Shown here: one piece after another, positions 51,345-59,735 of the stretch | How the letters are laid out: each line of letters opens with the position of its first letter | Numbering within the stretch: the first letter of the stretch is position 1 | Assembly: GCA_040384665.1 (NCBI GenBank) | Contig: JAZKIY010000002.1 | Coordinates: 20,966 to 84,965 of the forward strand | Source: PCRC01 sp040384665 | Lineage (GTDB): Bacteria; Pseudomonadota; Gammaproteobacteria; Burkholderiales; Burkholderiaceae_C | Reading direction: 5' to 3' | DNA: 64,000 nucleotides | Notes under the pieces: generated by a model | What the model saw: the letters and a program-made list of their open reading frames with translations, nothing else | The model's database searches: none | What the model was told of the DNA's origin: nothing | Program-made: the position numbers and the translations under genes

Positions 51345-52781
51345 TCAGTTTTCTTTCTTCTCGTCCTTGCGTTCGGTCTGGGTCTTGCTGACCAGCACCG
51401 GACGGCCCTTGAGCTTGTTGATGGCCTGCACCAACTGGAAGTCTTTGTCGCTGCCGAATTCGGGTGGGCGGCGCTCGGAAGCGGGTTTCTTGGACTCTTC
51501 TTCCAGCTTCAGGCGGGCTTCTTCGCGGGCCTTTTCACGGGCCGCGTCTTTTTTCTCTTCGCCCTGGCCACTGTTCAGGTGTTTTTCCAGGTCGGCCTCG
51601 CGGGTGCGCAGCGCCGCGAAGATGTTGCCGTCTTCGGTTTCGTCCACCAGCACGTCAGGGATGATGCCCTTGGCCTGGATCGACTTGCCGGTTGGGGTGT
51701 AGTAGCGGGCGGTTGTCAGCTTCAACCCGGTGTCGGGGCCCAGCGTGCGCACGGTTTGCACCGAGCCCTTGCCAAAGGTCTGCGTGCCCATCACGGTGCC
51801 CCGTTTGTGGTCTTGCAGCGCGCCGGCGACGATCTCGCTGGCCGAGGCCGAGCCTTCGTTGACCAGCACCACCAGTGGCACGGTCTTGATGGCGGCGGGC
51901 AGGCGCTTCAGCGCGTCAACACCGCCACGGCGCTGGTAGAACTCGGGCGAGGCCTTGTAGATGAACTTGCTTTCGGCCAGCTGGCCGTTGGTGGACACCA
52001 CCGTGACGTTTTCTGGCAGGAAGGCGGCCGAGATCGCCACTGCGGCGTCGAGCAGGCCACCCGGGTCGTTGCGCAAATCCAGCACCAGGCCCTTGAGGTT
52101 GGGCTCCTGTTTGTAGATCTCTTCCATCTTGCGTGCGAAGTCTTCCACCGTGCGGTCCTGGAACTGGCTCAGGCGGACCCAGGCGTAGCCGGGCTCCACC
52201 ACCTTGCTCTTGACGCTCTGGGTCTTGATCTCTTCGCGGGTGATGGTCACCGGGAAGGTGCGGCTTTCGTCCTTGCGGAAGATGGTCAGGCTGACTTTGC
52301 TGCCAGGTTCGCCGCGCATGCGCTTGACGGCGTCACTCAACGAGAGGCCCTTGACGGCGGTGTCGTCGATTTTGGTGATCAGGTCGTTCGGCTTCAGGCC
52401 GGCGCGGAAAGCGGGGGAGCCTTCGATGGGCGAGACGATCTTGACCAAGCCGTCTTCCTGGCTGATCTCGATGCCGACGCCGACAAAGCGCCCCGAGGTG
52501 CCTTCGCGGAATTCCTTGAAGGACTTTTTGTCAAAGTACTGGGAATGCGGGTCCAGGCTGGCCACCATGCCGGAGATGGCGTCGGAAATCAGCTTTTTCT
52601 CGTCCACCGGCTCGACGTAGTCGCTCTTGACCATGCCGAACACAGCGGCGAGCTGCTGCAGCTCTTCCAGCGGCAGGGGGGCCAGGGCGCCGCGTGCCAT
52701 GGTCTGGAGCGACACCGTGGTCAGGGCGCCGGCCAATGCACCGACGGACACCCAGCCTGCAATTCTCAAATTCTGACGCAT
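51345..52781 (-). CDS. ctpA: Carboxyl-terminal processing protease (S41 family)
   Basis: A 478-aa periplasmic protease anchored by an N-terminal segment (LRIAGWVSVGALAGALTTV). A PDZ domain (GVGIEISQEDGLVKIVSPIEGSPAFRAGLKPNDLITKID) precedes the catalytic domain, with the Ser in NEGSASASEIVAGAL and Lys in GTQTFGKGSVQT. The C-terminal 90 residues are Lys/Glu-rich and disordered. It removes or trims C-terminal ends of envelope proteins, including cell-wall enzymes. The start MRQNLRIAGW at 52781 fits the signal; a longer frame lacks support. Confidence 0.93.
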   Translation of the reverse strand: MRQNLRIAGWVSVGALAGALTTVSLQTMARGALAPLPLEELQQLAAVFGMVKSDYVEPVDEKKLISDAISGMVASLDPHSQYFDKKSFKEFREGTSGRFVGVGIEISQEDGLVKIVSPIEGSPAFRAGLKPNDLITKIDDTAVKGLSLSDAVKRMRGEPGSKVSLTIFRKDESRTFPVTITREEIKTQSVKSKVVEPGYAWVRLSQFQDRTVEDFARKMEEIYKQEPNLKGLVLDLRNDPGGLLDAAVAISAAFLPENVTVVSTNGQLAESKFIYKASPEFYQRRGGVDALKRLPAAIKTVPLVVLVNEGSASASEIVAGALQDHKRGTVMGTQTFGKGSVQTVRTLGPDTGLKLTTARYYTPTGKSIQAKGIIPDVLVDETEDGNIFAALRTREADLEKHLNSGQGEEKKDAAREKAREEARLKLEEESKKPASERRPPEFGSDKDFQLVQAINKLKGRPVLVSKTQTERKDEKKEN

Positions 52782-52899
52782 AAATAGGACCTCGTTTCGC
52801 AGCAATATACACCTTGGAGAGCCTGCTGCCGTGCGGGTTCCCACAACGCCACTCTGCCGGGCCGGGGCATCGTGACATCGTGGTGTTTTGGGCGGTTTT

Positions 52900-53643
52900 T
52901 CAGGCTTTGCCTTGCGACGCCACGGCCGCCGCGGCGCGGGCGGCGGCTTCGGCGTCACCCAGGTAGTAATGGCGCAATGGCTGGAGCTGTGCGTCCAGCT
53001 CGTACACCAGCGGGATGCCGTTGGGGATGTTGACGCCCACGATGTCGTCGTCGGCGATGTTGTCGAGGTACTTCACCAGCGCCCGGATCGAGTTGCCGTG
53101 CGCCGCCATCACCACCCGCTTGCCGGCCTTGATGGCCGGTGTCATGGCCTCGTTCCAGAACGGCAGCACCCGCGCCACCGTGTCTTTCAGGCACTCGGTG
53201 AGTGGGATCTGCTCCGGGTTCAGCTTGGCGTAGCGCAGGTCGCCGCGTTCGCTGCGCGGGTCGGTGGGCTCCAGTGCCGGGGGCGGTGTGTCGTAGCTGC
53301 GGCGCCAGACCAGCACCTGCTCGTCGCCAAACTTCTTGGCGGTTTCGCCCTTGTTCAGGCCTTGCAGCGCGCCGTAGTGGCGCTCGTTCAGGCGCCAGCT
53401 GTGCACCACCGGCAGCCAGGTGCGGTCCATCTCGTCCAGCGTGTGCCACAGGGTGCGGGTGGCGCGTTTGAGCACGCTGGTGTAGGCAACGTCGAACTCG
53501 TAGCCTTCGGCCTTCAGCAGGCGGCCGGCGTTTTTGGCCTGTTCCACGCCGGTGGGCGTCAGGTCCACATCGGTCCAGCCGGTGAAGCGGTTTTCAAGAT
53601 TCCAGGTCGATTCGCCGTGGCGGATCAGCACGAGTTTGTACAT
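52900..53643 (-). CDS. gpmA: 2,3-bisphosphoglycerate-dependent phosphoglycerate mutase
   Basis: A 247-aa glycolytic enzyme interconverting 3- and 2-phosphoglycerate through a phosphohistidine. The catalytic loop is LVLIRHGESTWNLENRFTGWTDVDL, with ERHYGALQGLNKGETAKKFG and VVMAAHGNSIRAL carrying the second His. The length agrees with the family (about 247-250). It is divergent from the rhodanese-grxC-secB-gpsA run, the standard Burkholderiales order. Confidence 0.95.
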   Translation of the reverse strand: MYKLVLIRHGESTWNLENRFTGWTDVDLTPTGVEQAKNAGRLLKAEGYEFDVAYTSVLKRATRTLWHTLDEMDRTWLPVVHSWRLNERHYGALQGLNKGETAKKFGDEQVLVWRRSYDTPPPALEPTDPRSERGDLRYAKLNPEQIPLTECLKDTVARVLPFWNEAMTPAIKAGKRVVMAAHGNSIRALVKYLDNIADDDIVGVNIPNGIPLVYELDAQLQPLRHYYLGDAEAAARAAAAVASQGKA

Positions 53644-53747
53644 AAGAGTTCCTGAGAAGGCCGTTGCAAATTCACGAAATAACCCGGCATTCTAAAATCG
53701 CCGGTTGTGCGGTGCGCGGCACCGACCCCCGAACGACAAGGAACCAC

Positions 53748-54170
53748 GTGAAATTCATCCTCGACAACCTGCTGCTGCTCTCCGTGGCGCTGACCTCTGG
53801 CGGCCTGCTGCTGTGGCCCGCCATCAAGGGCGCGACCGCCAACGGGCTGAGCCCGGAACGTGCGGTGCAGCTGATCAACCGCGAGAAAGCGGTGGTGATC
53901 GACGTGAGCGAGCCCGAAGAGTTTGCCAAGTGCCGCATTGGCCAGTCCAAAAACGTGCCGTTTGGCCAGGTGGAAGACAAGCTGCCCGGCGCGGTGAAAA
54001 ACAAGGCCTTGCCGGTGATTCTGGTCTGCCCGACCGGTGCCCGTGCCAACCGCGCGCTGGCGGCGGTGAAAAAGCTCGGTTACGAGCAGGCCCAGACCCT
54101 GGCAGGCGGGCTCAATGCCTGGAAAGCCGCCAACTTGCCGGTCACCAAAGACGAGATGAAGAAGGCCTGA
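53748..54170 (+). CDS. Rhodanese-like sulfurtransferase, membrane-anchored
   Basis: A 140-aa protein, one N-terminal span (FILDNLLLLSVALTSGGLLLWP) followed by a rhodanese domain. The active-site loop is LVCPTGARAN with the catalytic Cys. I start it at GTG 53748 because of the excellent ribosome site (AAGGA) and because homologs begin VKFIL/MKFIL; longer frames lack this. It is followed 9 nt later by grxC, consistent with a thiol-redox role. Confidence 0.88.
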   Translation: MKFILDNLLLLSVALTSGGLLLWPAIKGATANGLSPERAVQLINREKAVVIDVSEPEEFAKCRIGQSKNVPFGQVEDKLPGAVKNKALPVILVCPTGARANRALAAVKKLGYEQAQTLAGGLNAWKAANLPVTKDEMKKA

Positions 54171-54179
54171 GCCCACCCC

Positions 54180-54440
54180 ATGCAAGCCGTCAAAATCTAC
54201 ACCACCGCCACCTGCCCCTACTGCATCCGTGCCAAGCAAATCCTGCTGGCCAAGGGCGTGAGCCAGCTCGACGAGATCCGCGTCGATCTGCACCCCGAGA
54301 GCCGGACCGAGATGATGGAAATCACCGGCCGCCGCACCGTGCCGCAGATTTTCATTGGCAGCACCCACGTGGGGGGCTGTGACGACCTGGTGGCGCTGGA
54401 CGGCCGCGGTGGCCTGGTGCCGCTGCTGCAGGCGGCCTGA
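54180..54440 (+). CDS. grxC: Glutaredoxin 3
   Basis: An 86-aa dithiol glutaredoxin that reduces protein and glutathione mixed disulfides. The active site is CPYC (TTATCPYCIRAKQIL), the cis-Pro is in RTVPQIFIG, and GG-DD lies in VGGCDDLVALDGRG. It is one of the classic partners of secB in proteobacteria and continues the rhodanese gene's operon. Confidence 0.95.
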   Translation: MQAVKIYTTATCPYCIRAKQILLAKGVSQLDEIRVDLHPESRTEMMEITGRRTVPQIFIGSTHVGGCDDLVALDGRGGLVPLLQAA

Positions 54441-54468
54441 GATAATCGCTGTCAAACCCTGACACCCG

Positions 54469-54501
54469 CCCGCAGTGGCTTGCCACCGCGGGTTTTCTTT
54501 T
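54469..54501 (+). terminator. Terminator between grxC and secB
   Basis: A 10-bp stem with one mismatch (CCCGCAGTGG / CCACCGCGGG, loop CTTG) is followed by TTTTCTTTT. secB thus probably depends on partial read-through or its own promoter inside 54445-54518. Confidence 0.75.
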
Positions 54502-54518
54502 GATCCCGAAAGACCAAC

Positions 54519-54989
54519 ATGGCCGACAACCAAACCCCCGACACCGCGAACGATCCCGTGTTCCAGATCCAGCGCGTTTACCTGAAAGAGCTGTCGCTCG
54601 AGCAGCCGAACTCCCCAGCCATCCTGCTGGAGCAGGAGCAGCCGGCGGTGGACATCAAGCTGAATGTGGCCACCAGCCCGGTGGCAGACGGCATTTTTGA
54701 AGTGCTGGTCACGGCCACGGTGCAGACCCTGATCAAGGACAAAACCGTGTTCCTGGTGGAAGTCCGCCAGGCCGGCATTTTCGAAATCCGCAACGTGCCG
54801 GAAGACCAGATGGGCCCGATCCTGGGCATTGCCTGCCCGCAGATCGTCTACCCCTACCTGCGTGGCAACGTGGCCGACACGATCCAGCGCGCCGGTTTCC
54901 CGCCGGTGCACCTGGCCGAAATCAACTTCCAGTCCATGTACCAACAGCAGTTGGAAGCGGCTGAAAACACCCAAACCGTGACCGTCTGA
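54519..54989 (+). CDS. secB: Protein-export chaperone SecB
   Basis: A 156-aa cytosolic chaperone that holds preproteins unfolded for SecA. Conserved: VFQIQRVYLKELSLEQPNSP, FEVLVTATVQT, FLVEVRQAGIFEIRNVPE and LGIACPQIVYPYLRGNVADTIQRAGFPPVHLAEINF. A hydrophilic tail (ENTQTVTV) ends it. It is followed by repeat copy E and gpsA. Confidence 0.97.
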   Translation: MADNQTPDTANDPVFQIQRVYLKELSLEQPNSPAILLEQEQPAVDIKLNVATSPVADGIFEVLVTATVQTLIKDKTVFLVEVRQAGIFEIRNVPEDQMGPILGIACPQIVYPYLRGNVADTIQRAGFPPVHLAEINFQSMYQQQLEAAENTQTVTV

Positions 54990-54992
54990 GCG

Positions 54993-55056
54993 TTTTTCAA
55001 GCCTTTTTGTGCTCAAGCCCTAGTAGAACCTGACTGAGTAGCTATGAAAATCATAG
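54993..55056 (+). repeat. Dispersed intergenic repeat, copy E (contains the gpsA start)
   Basis: Plus-strand copy: TTTTTCAAGCCTTTTTG, core GCTCAAGCCCTAGT, AGAACCTGACTGAGTAG, then hairpin GCTATGA-AAA-TCATAGT. It fills the secB-gpsA gap, and the hairpin holds the gpsA ATG (55044-55046) and its first codons. Confidence 0.85.
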
Positions 55057-56087
55057 TGTTGGGGGCAGGGGCGTGGGGCACGGCACTGGCCATCAGCGCT
55101 GCGCGCGCGGGCCGGCACACGGTCACGTTGTGGGCGCGGGACCCGGCGCAAGCGGCCGCGCTGCAGCAGGCGCGGGAGAACACCCGTTACCTGCCCGGCA
55201 TGGCCTTGCCCCCGGCGCTGCAGGTGGGCGACGCCGCCCAATCCCCGGCCGACGCGGTGGCCGGACACGACCTGGCCATCGTGGCCACGCCGATGGCGGG
55301 CCTGCGTGGCATGCTGACCGCGTTGTCTGCCCCGGCGGTGCCGTTGGCCTGGTTGTGCAAAGGTTTTGAGGCCCCGCGCAGCACGGGTGCGAACGCGCTT
55401 CAGGAAGCGCCTGTGGGTCTGCTGGGCCACGAAATCCAGCACCAGGTGTGGGCCGGCCTGCCCGCAGATGGCCCCGCCTGCGGCGTGTTGAGCGGGCCCA
55501 GCTTTGCCCAGGAAGTGGCGCGTGGCCAGCCGACCGCACTGGTGGCCGCCAGCCGCCACGCCGCCGTGCGCAGCGCACTGGTCGATGCCTTCCACAGCCC
55601 GACGCTGCGCGTCTACGCCAACGACGACATCACCGGCGTGGAGGTGGGCGGCGCGGTCAAGAACGTGCTGGCGATTGCCACCGGCCTGTGCGACGGCCTG
55701 CAGCTGGGCCTGAACGCCCGCGCCGCGCTCATCACCCGCGGCCTGGCCGAGATGACGCGCCTGGGCGTCGCCCTCGGCGCACGTGCCGACACCTTCATGG
55801 GGCTGAGTGGACTCGGGGACCTGGTGCTGACCGCCACCGGCGACCTGAGCCGCAACCGCCGCGTTGGCCAGTTGCTGGCCGAAGGCAAAACACTGCAGCA
55901 GGCGGTCGACTCACTGGGCCATGTGGCCGAAGGCGTTTACAGCGCCCGCACGGTGGTGCAACGGGCGCACAGCCTGGGCGTGGAGATGCCGATTGCGCAG
56001 GGCGTGGTGGCGCTGCTCGACGGGCAGCTCCAGCCCGCGCAGGCGGTGGCCCTGTTGATGGGGCGCGGCGCACGCGGTGAAGGCTGA
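55044..56087 (+). CDS. gpsA: Glycerol-3-phosphate dehydrogenase [NAD(P)+]
   Basis: A 347-aa enzyme reducing dihydroxyacetone phosphate to sn-glycerol-3-phosphate for phospholipid synthesis. Cofactor motif: VLGAGAWGTALA. Substrate/catalytic segments: GVLSGPSFAQEVARGQPTALV, VEVGGAVKNVLAIATGLCDGLQLGLNARAALITRGLAEM, and MGLSGLGDLVLTATGDLSRNRRVG. The ATG lies within the terminal hairpin of a dispersed repeat, so the first codons (MKIIVL) come partly from the repeat, and no ribosome site is visible except AGTAG. Confidence 0.95.
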   Translation: MKIIVLGAGAWGTALAISAARAGRHTVTLWARDPAQAAALQQARENTRYLPGMALPPALQVGDAAQSPADAVAGHDLAIVATPMAGLRGMLTALSAPAVPLAWLCKGFEAPRSTGANALQEAPVGLLGHEIQHQVWAGLPADGPACGVLSGPSFAQEVARGQPTALVAASRHAAVRSALVDAFHSPTLRVYANDDITGVEVGGAVKNVLAIATGLCDGLQLGLNARAALITRGLAEMTRLGVALGARADTFMGLSGLGDLVLTATGDLSRNRRVGQLLAEGKTLQQAVDSLGHVAEGVYSARTVVQRAHSLGVEMPIAQGVVALLDGQLQPAQAVALLMGRGARGEG

Positions 56088-56108
56088 GGCCTTGCCGCGG
56101 CGGCGCGC

Positions 56109-56966
56109 TCAGATTTCCAGGTTGTCGATCAGCCGCGTGCCGCCCAGTTTGGCGGCGCCGAGCAGCACCAGCTTGCCTGGCTGCGCGTCGGCCACTTCGG
56201 GTGGCTGCAGGTCGCTGCGGCGGCGCACCGTCAGGTAGTCGGGCCGCCAGCCGCGCCGGGCCAGCGTGTGCATCGCACGGGCCTCCAGGCCTTCGCGGGC
56301 TGCCGGCAAATCGCCCGCCGCTTCCACCTCGGCCGCCATGGCTTTCAGCGCCAGCGAGAGCTGCACCGCTTCGGCCCGCTCGGCCGCGCTCAGGTAGCCG
56401 TTGCGCGAACTCAAAGCCAGGCCATCGTCGGCACGCTGGGTCTCGCCGCCGACGATCTCGATCGGCAGCACAAACTGCCGCACCATGTGGCGGATCACCA
56501 TGAGTTGCTGGTAGTCCTTCTTGCCGAACAGGGCCACACCACCGGGCGTGGCGCCAAAAACGCAGGAGAACAGCTTCATCACCACGGTGCTCACACCAAT
56601 GAAAAAGCCGGGCCGGAAATGCCCTTCCAGCAAATCGGCCAGCTCGGCCGGCGGGTGCACCTTGTAGCCCTGCGGCTCGGGGTACATCTCTTTTTCGTTG
56701 GGGGCAAACACCAGGTTGCAGCCGGCGTCGGCGAGCTTGGCACAGTCGGCCTCAAAGGTGCGGGGGTAGGTGTCGAAGTCTTCGTGCGGCGCAAACTGCA
56801 GCCGGTTCACAAAGATGCTGGCCACAGTGATGTCCCCCAGCGGCTGGGCCTGGCGCACCAGCGCCAGGTGGCCGTCGTGCAAATTGCCCATGGAGGGCAC
56901 AAAAGCCGGTTTGCGGAAGGCCTGCAGGTGCTGCCGCAGCTCGGCAATGGTGTGGACGACGTGCAT
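56109..56966 (-). CDS. panC: Pantothenate synthetase
   Basis: A 285-aa enzyme joining pantoate and beta-alanine with ATP in coenzyme A synthesis. The HIGH-like motif is SMGNLHDGHLALV, then FVNRLQFAPHEDFDTYPRTFEAD, GVSTVVMKLF, GKKDYQQLMVIRHMV, and the KMSKS-like GLALSSRNGYL. QFAP replaces the usual QFGP. It starts at 56966 (MHVVHTIAELRQ); upstream in-frame residues are not family-like. It lies downstream of panB on the same strand and converges on gpsA. Confidence 0.95.
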   Translation of the reverse strand: MHVVHTIAELRQHLQAFRKPAFVPSMGNLHDGHLALVRQAQPLGDITVASIFVNRLQFAPHEDFDTYPRTFEADCAKLADAGCNLVFAPNEKEMYPEPQGYKVHPPAELADLLEGHFRPGFFIGVSTVVMKLFSCVFGATPGGVALFGKKDYQQLMVIRHMVRQFVLPIEIVGGETQRADDGLALSSRNGYLSAAERAEAVQLSLALKAMAAEVEAAGDLPAAREGLEARAMHTLARRGWRPDYLTVRRRSDLQPPEVADAQPGKLVLLGAAKLGGTRLIDNLEI

Positions 56967-57016
56967 GGAGGGGGCGAAAGAATGCAAAGCCGGTACTGTA
57001 GCCGCTCCGCTGTGGC

Positions 57017-57907
57017 TCACCAGGCGTGCAGGGCGTTGTCGGGGAAGCTGCCGTCTTTCACCGCACGCACGTAGGCCGTGATGGCGCCTTGCACGCTGTC
57101 GGCGCCGTCCATGAAGTTGCGCACGAACTTGGGGTTCTTGCCCAGGTTGATGCCCAGCATGTCGTGCAACACCAGCACCTGCCCAGCCGTGCCCTTGCCC
57201 GCACCAATGCCGATGGTGTGGCAGTGTTTCAGTTCTTCGGTCAGCGGCGTGGCCAGCACTTCGGGCACCATCTCCAGCACCAGCATGGCCGCGCCGGCAT
57301 CTTCCAGCGCATGGGCCTGCTGCTTCATCAGCACAGCGGCGGCGTCTTCGCGGCCTTGCACCCGGTAGCCGCCGAGCGCGTGCACAGTTTGCGGCGTCAG
57401 GCCCAGGTGGGCGCAGACCGGAATACCGCGTTCCACCAGAAAACGCACTGTCTCGGCCGTCCAGCCGCCGCCTTCGAGCTTGACCATGTGGGCGCCGGCC
57501 TGCATCAGCACCGTGGCGCTGCGCAGCGCCTGCTCTTTCGATTCCTGGTAAGTGCCGAACGGCAGGTCGGCGATCAGCCAGGCGCTGCCGTTGGCGCGGC
57601 GCAGGCCGCGGGCCACGCTGTCGGTGTGGTGGCGCATGGTCTCCAGCGTCACGCCCACGGTGCTGCTGAGCCCCTGGCAGACCATGCCCAGCGAGTCGCC
57701 CACCAGAATGCAGTCCACCCCGGCGGCATCGGCCACGGCGGCAAAGGTGGCGTCGTAGGCCGTCAGCATGCTGATCTTTTCGCCCCGCTCGCGCATTTGC
57801 GCGAGCCGCGGCAGGCTGACCGGGCGGCGCAGCGGTTGCGGCGAGGTGTTTGGCAGCGAGCCGTAGGCGGTGGCGGGGGCAGGAGCAGCAGCGACGGAAG
57901 CGGTCAT
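57017..57907 (-). CDS. panB: 3-methyl-2-oxobutanoate hydroxymethyltransferase
   Basis: A 296-aa TIM-barrel enzyme, first in pantothenate synthesis (ketopantoate formation). Motifs: KISMLTAYDATFAAVADAAGVDCILVGDSLGMV, LIADLPFGTYQ, AHMVKLEGGGW, VCAHLGLTPQTVHALGGYRVQGR and TIGIGAGKGTAGQVLVLHDMLGI. The N-terminus has about 30 extra Pro/Ala-rich residues before the conserved core. panB then panC lie on the minus strand 50 nt apart, in the biosynthetic order. Confidence 0.95.
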   Translation of the reverse strand: MTASVAAAPAPATAYGSLPNTSPQPLRRPVSLPRLAQMRERGEKISMLTAYDATFAAVADAAGVDCILVGDSLGMVCQGLSSTVGVTLETMRHHTDSVARGLRRANGSAWLIADLPFGTYQESKEQALRSATVLMQAGAHMVKLEGGGWTAETVRFLVERGIPVCAHLGLTPQTVHALGGYRVQGREDAAAVLMKQQAHALEDAGAAMLVLEMVPEVLATPLTEELKHCHTIGIGAGKGTAGQVLVLHDMLGINLGKNPKFVRNFMDGADSVQGAITAYVRAVKDGSFPDNALHAW

Positions 57908-57969
57908 GGGCGGAATGGCGCGAGGCCAGGGAGTCCGAGAGGCCGCCAGTCTAGTCCATCGCCACCGGT

Positions 57970-58815
57970 CTAGCTGGCCTTGCCCTTGCGCCAGCGCACG
58001 GCTGCAACGAACAACCGCTGGTACAGCGCCGGCATCAGCCGCACCACCCAGTCCAGCAGCCGGGCGTCGGGGCCGATCAGGATGCGGCGCTGGTCGCGTT
58101 GTACGCCGCGCACAATGACCTGCGCCGCCCTGGCCGGCGTGGTGATGAAGCTGGTTTCGAACTCTCGCGTGGCGTCGGCCGCGCTCTTGCCGGTGGCGGC
58201 GGCCACGCTGGCGTCCACCCGTGCCGCCTGCGCGATGTTGGTCTTGATGCCGCCCGGGTGCACGCAACTGGCCGACACGCAGGAGCGGGCCAGGTCCAGG
58301 TCCTGCCGCAGCGATTCGGTGAAGCCCCGCACCGCGAACTTGCTGGCGTTGTAGCCGCTCATCAGCGGCTGCGCGCTCAGACCAAAGACGCTGGAGATGT
58401 TGACGATGTGGCCGCTGCCAGATGCTTCAAGGTGTGGCAGAAACACCTTTGTGCCATAGACCACGCCCCAGAAATTGATCTGCATGATCCACTCGTAATC
58501 GCGCATGGACAGCGCACCGACCGTGCCCGACAGCGCCACCCCGGCGTTGTTCACCACCACGTTGATGCGCCCGAAATGCGCGCGGGTGCGTTCGGCCCAG
58601 TCTGTGACCTGTTCCAGCGAACCCACGTCGACCTGCTGTGTAATCACCTGCCCGCCCCGCGCCTGCAGCTGGGCTGCGGTGTCGTTCGCGGCGTTCAGGT
58701 TGATGTCGGACAGCGACAGCAGGCAACCGTGCCGCGCAAATTCGTGGGCCAGCGCGCGGCCGATGCCGGAGCCAGCACCCGAGATGGCAACCACCTGGTT
58801 GTGAAGATTTTTCAT
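57970..58815 (-). CDS. Short-chain dehydrogenase/reductase (catabolic operon gene 4)
   Basis: A 281-aa SDR. Cofactor site AISGAGSGIGRALA (Ser replaces Thr), NNAG in VVVNNAGVALSG, catalytic Ser in VNISSVFGLS, and Tyr/Lys in SGYNASKFAVRGF. It overlaps the hydrolase gene upstream by 4 nt, placing it last in the BVMO operon. An NAD(P)-dependent alcohol or ketone step in the same pathway is inferred. The tail (LYQRLFVAAVRWRKGKAS) is basic and may associate with membranes. Confidence 0.85.
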   Translation of the reverse strand: MKNLHNQVVAISGAGSGIGRALAHEFARHGCLLSLSDINLNAANDTAAQLQARGGQVITQQVDVGSLEQVTDWAERTRAHFGRINVVVNNAGVALSGTVGALSMRDYEWIMQINFWGVVYGTKVFLPHLEASGSGHIVNISSVFGLSAQPLMSGYNASKFAVRGFTESLRQDLDLARSCVSASCVHPGGIKTNIAQAARVDASVAAATGKSAADATREFETSFITTPARAAQVIVRGVQRDQRRILIGPDARLLDWVVRLMPALYQRLFVAAVRWRKGKAS

Positions 58816-59717
58816 GGGGCAACACTTTCAATGAAGGCGCGCACATCGCGTGCGGCGCGGGCGGGGGCTTCGAGCATGGGCATGTGGCCCAGGTCGTCGT
58901 AAACCATCTGGCGGGCGCCGGGAATGCCGCGCGCCCACACGTCGGCGGCGCTGACGTGCAGCAGCCGGTCGTGCCGGCCCCAGACCACCAGCACCGGCAC
59001 CCGGATATCGCCGAGCTGGTCGTCCAGCATGCCCACGCCAAAAAAGTGCTGGAAGATGTGTGCGAGCTGGGCCCGCTGCGCAATGTAGCGCTCGCCCACC
59101 GCATGCAGTGCCATGCCGGGCAGCCAGGGCGGGCGGGCCATGGTCATCGCGTAGAACTGCCGGAACTCGGCCTGGTTGTGCACCTGGAAGGCATTGCGGC
59201 CCTGGGCCAGCAAGCGCTCCATGTCGCTGGGCTGGGGCGAATGCACGCCGGCCGGGTCCACCAGCGTGGCCGAGCGCAAACGCCCGGGGTGGTCGTGCGC
59301 CAGCCGGGCGGCAATGAAGCCGCCCATCGAGTTGCCCACTATGTGCGCACGCTGGATGCCCAATGCGTCCATCGCGCGCAGGATGCGCTGGGCCTGGGTG
59401 GTGACGTGGTAACTCAGGGCCGGGTCGTAGGCGGTTTCGCCGTGGCCGGGCAGATCAACGATGAGCACGCGGCAACGTTTGATGAAATGCTTTGCAAAGC
59501 GCACCCACACCACCTTGTCGGCGCTGAAGCCGTGCACCATCACCACCGTCTCGGTGGCGTTGGCGGGGCCGCCCTCGTAGGCGACCATGTGGCTGTCACC
59601 CACATTCACCACGACCTTGCGCAGGCCGTAAAGTGCTGCTTCCAGGCCAATGGTGGCGTTGTAGGCCAGGCGGCCGAGGGCGCCGTAGAGGCGGCTGAAA
59701 GTTGTGCTCAAGTGCAT
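58812..59717 (-). CDS. Alpha/beta hydrolase (catabolic operon gene 3)
   Basis: A 301-aa serine hydrolase. The nucleophile elbow is GNSMGGF (Ser), the oxyanion region VMVHGFSADK, acid residue near RVPVLVVWGRHDRLL and the catalytic His in LGHMPMLEAP. Close in plan to esterases and ring-opening hydrolases. In an operon with a Baeyer-Villiger-type monooxygenase it would fit cleavage of the ester or lactone product. It lies 18 nt after the second SDR. Confidence 0.87.
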   Translation of the reverse strand: MHLSTTFSRLYGALGRLAYNATIGLEAALYGLRKVVVNVGDSHMVAYEGGPANATETVVMVHGFSADKVVWVRFAKHFIKRCRVLIVDLPGHGETAYDPALSYHVTTQAQRILRAMDALGIQRAHIVGNSMGGFIAARLAHDHPGRLRSATLVDPAGVHSPQPSDMERLLAQGRNAFQVHNQAEFRQFYAMTMARPPWLPGMALHAVGERYIAQRAQLAHIFQHFFGVGMLDDQLGDIRVPVLVVWGRHDRLLHVSAADVWARGIPGARQMVYDDLGHMPMLEAPARAARDVRAFIESVAP

Positions 59718-59735
59718 GGCGTTTTGTGGAAGGTG

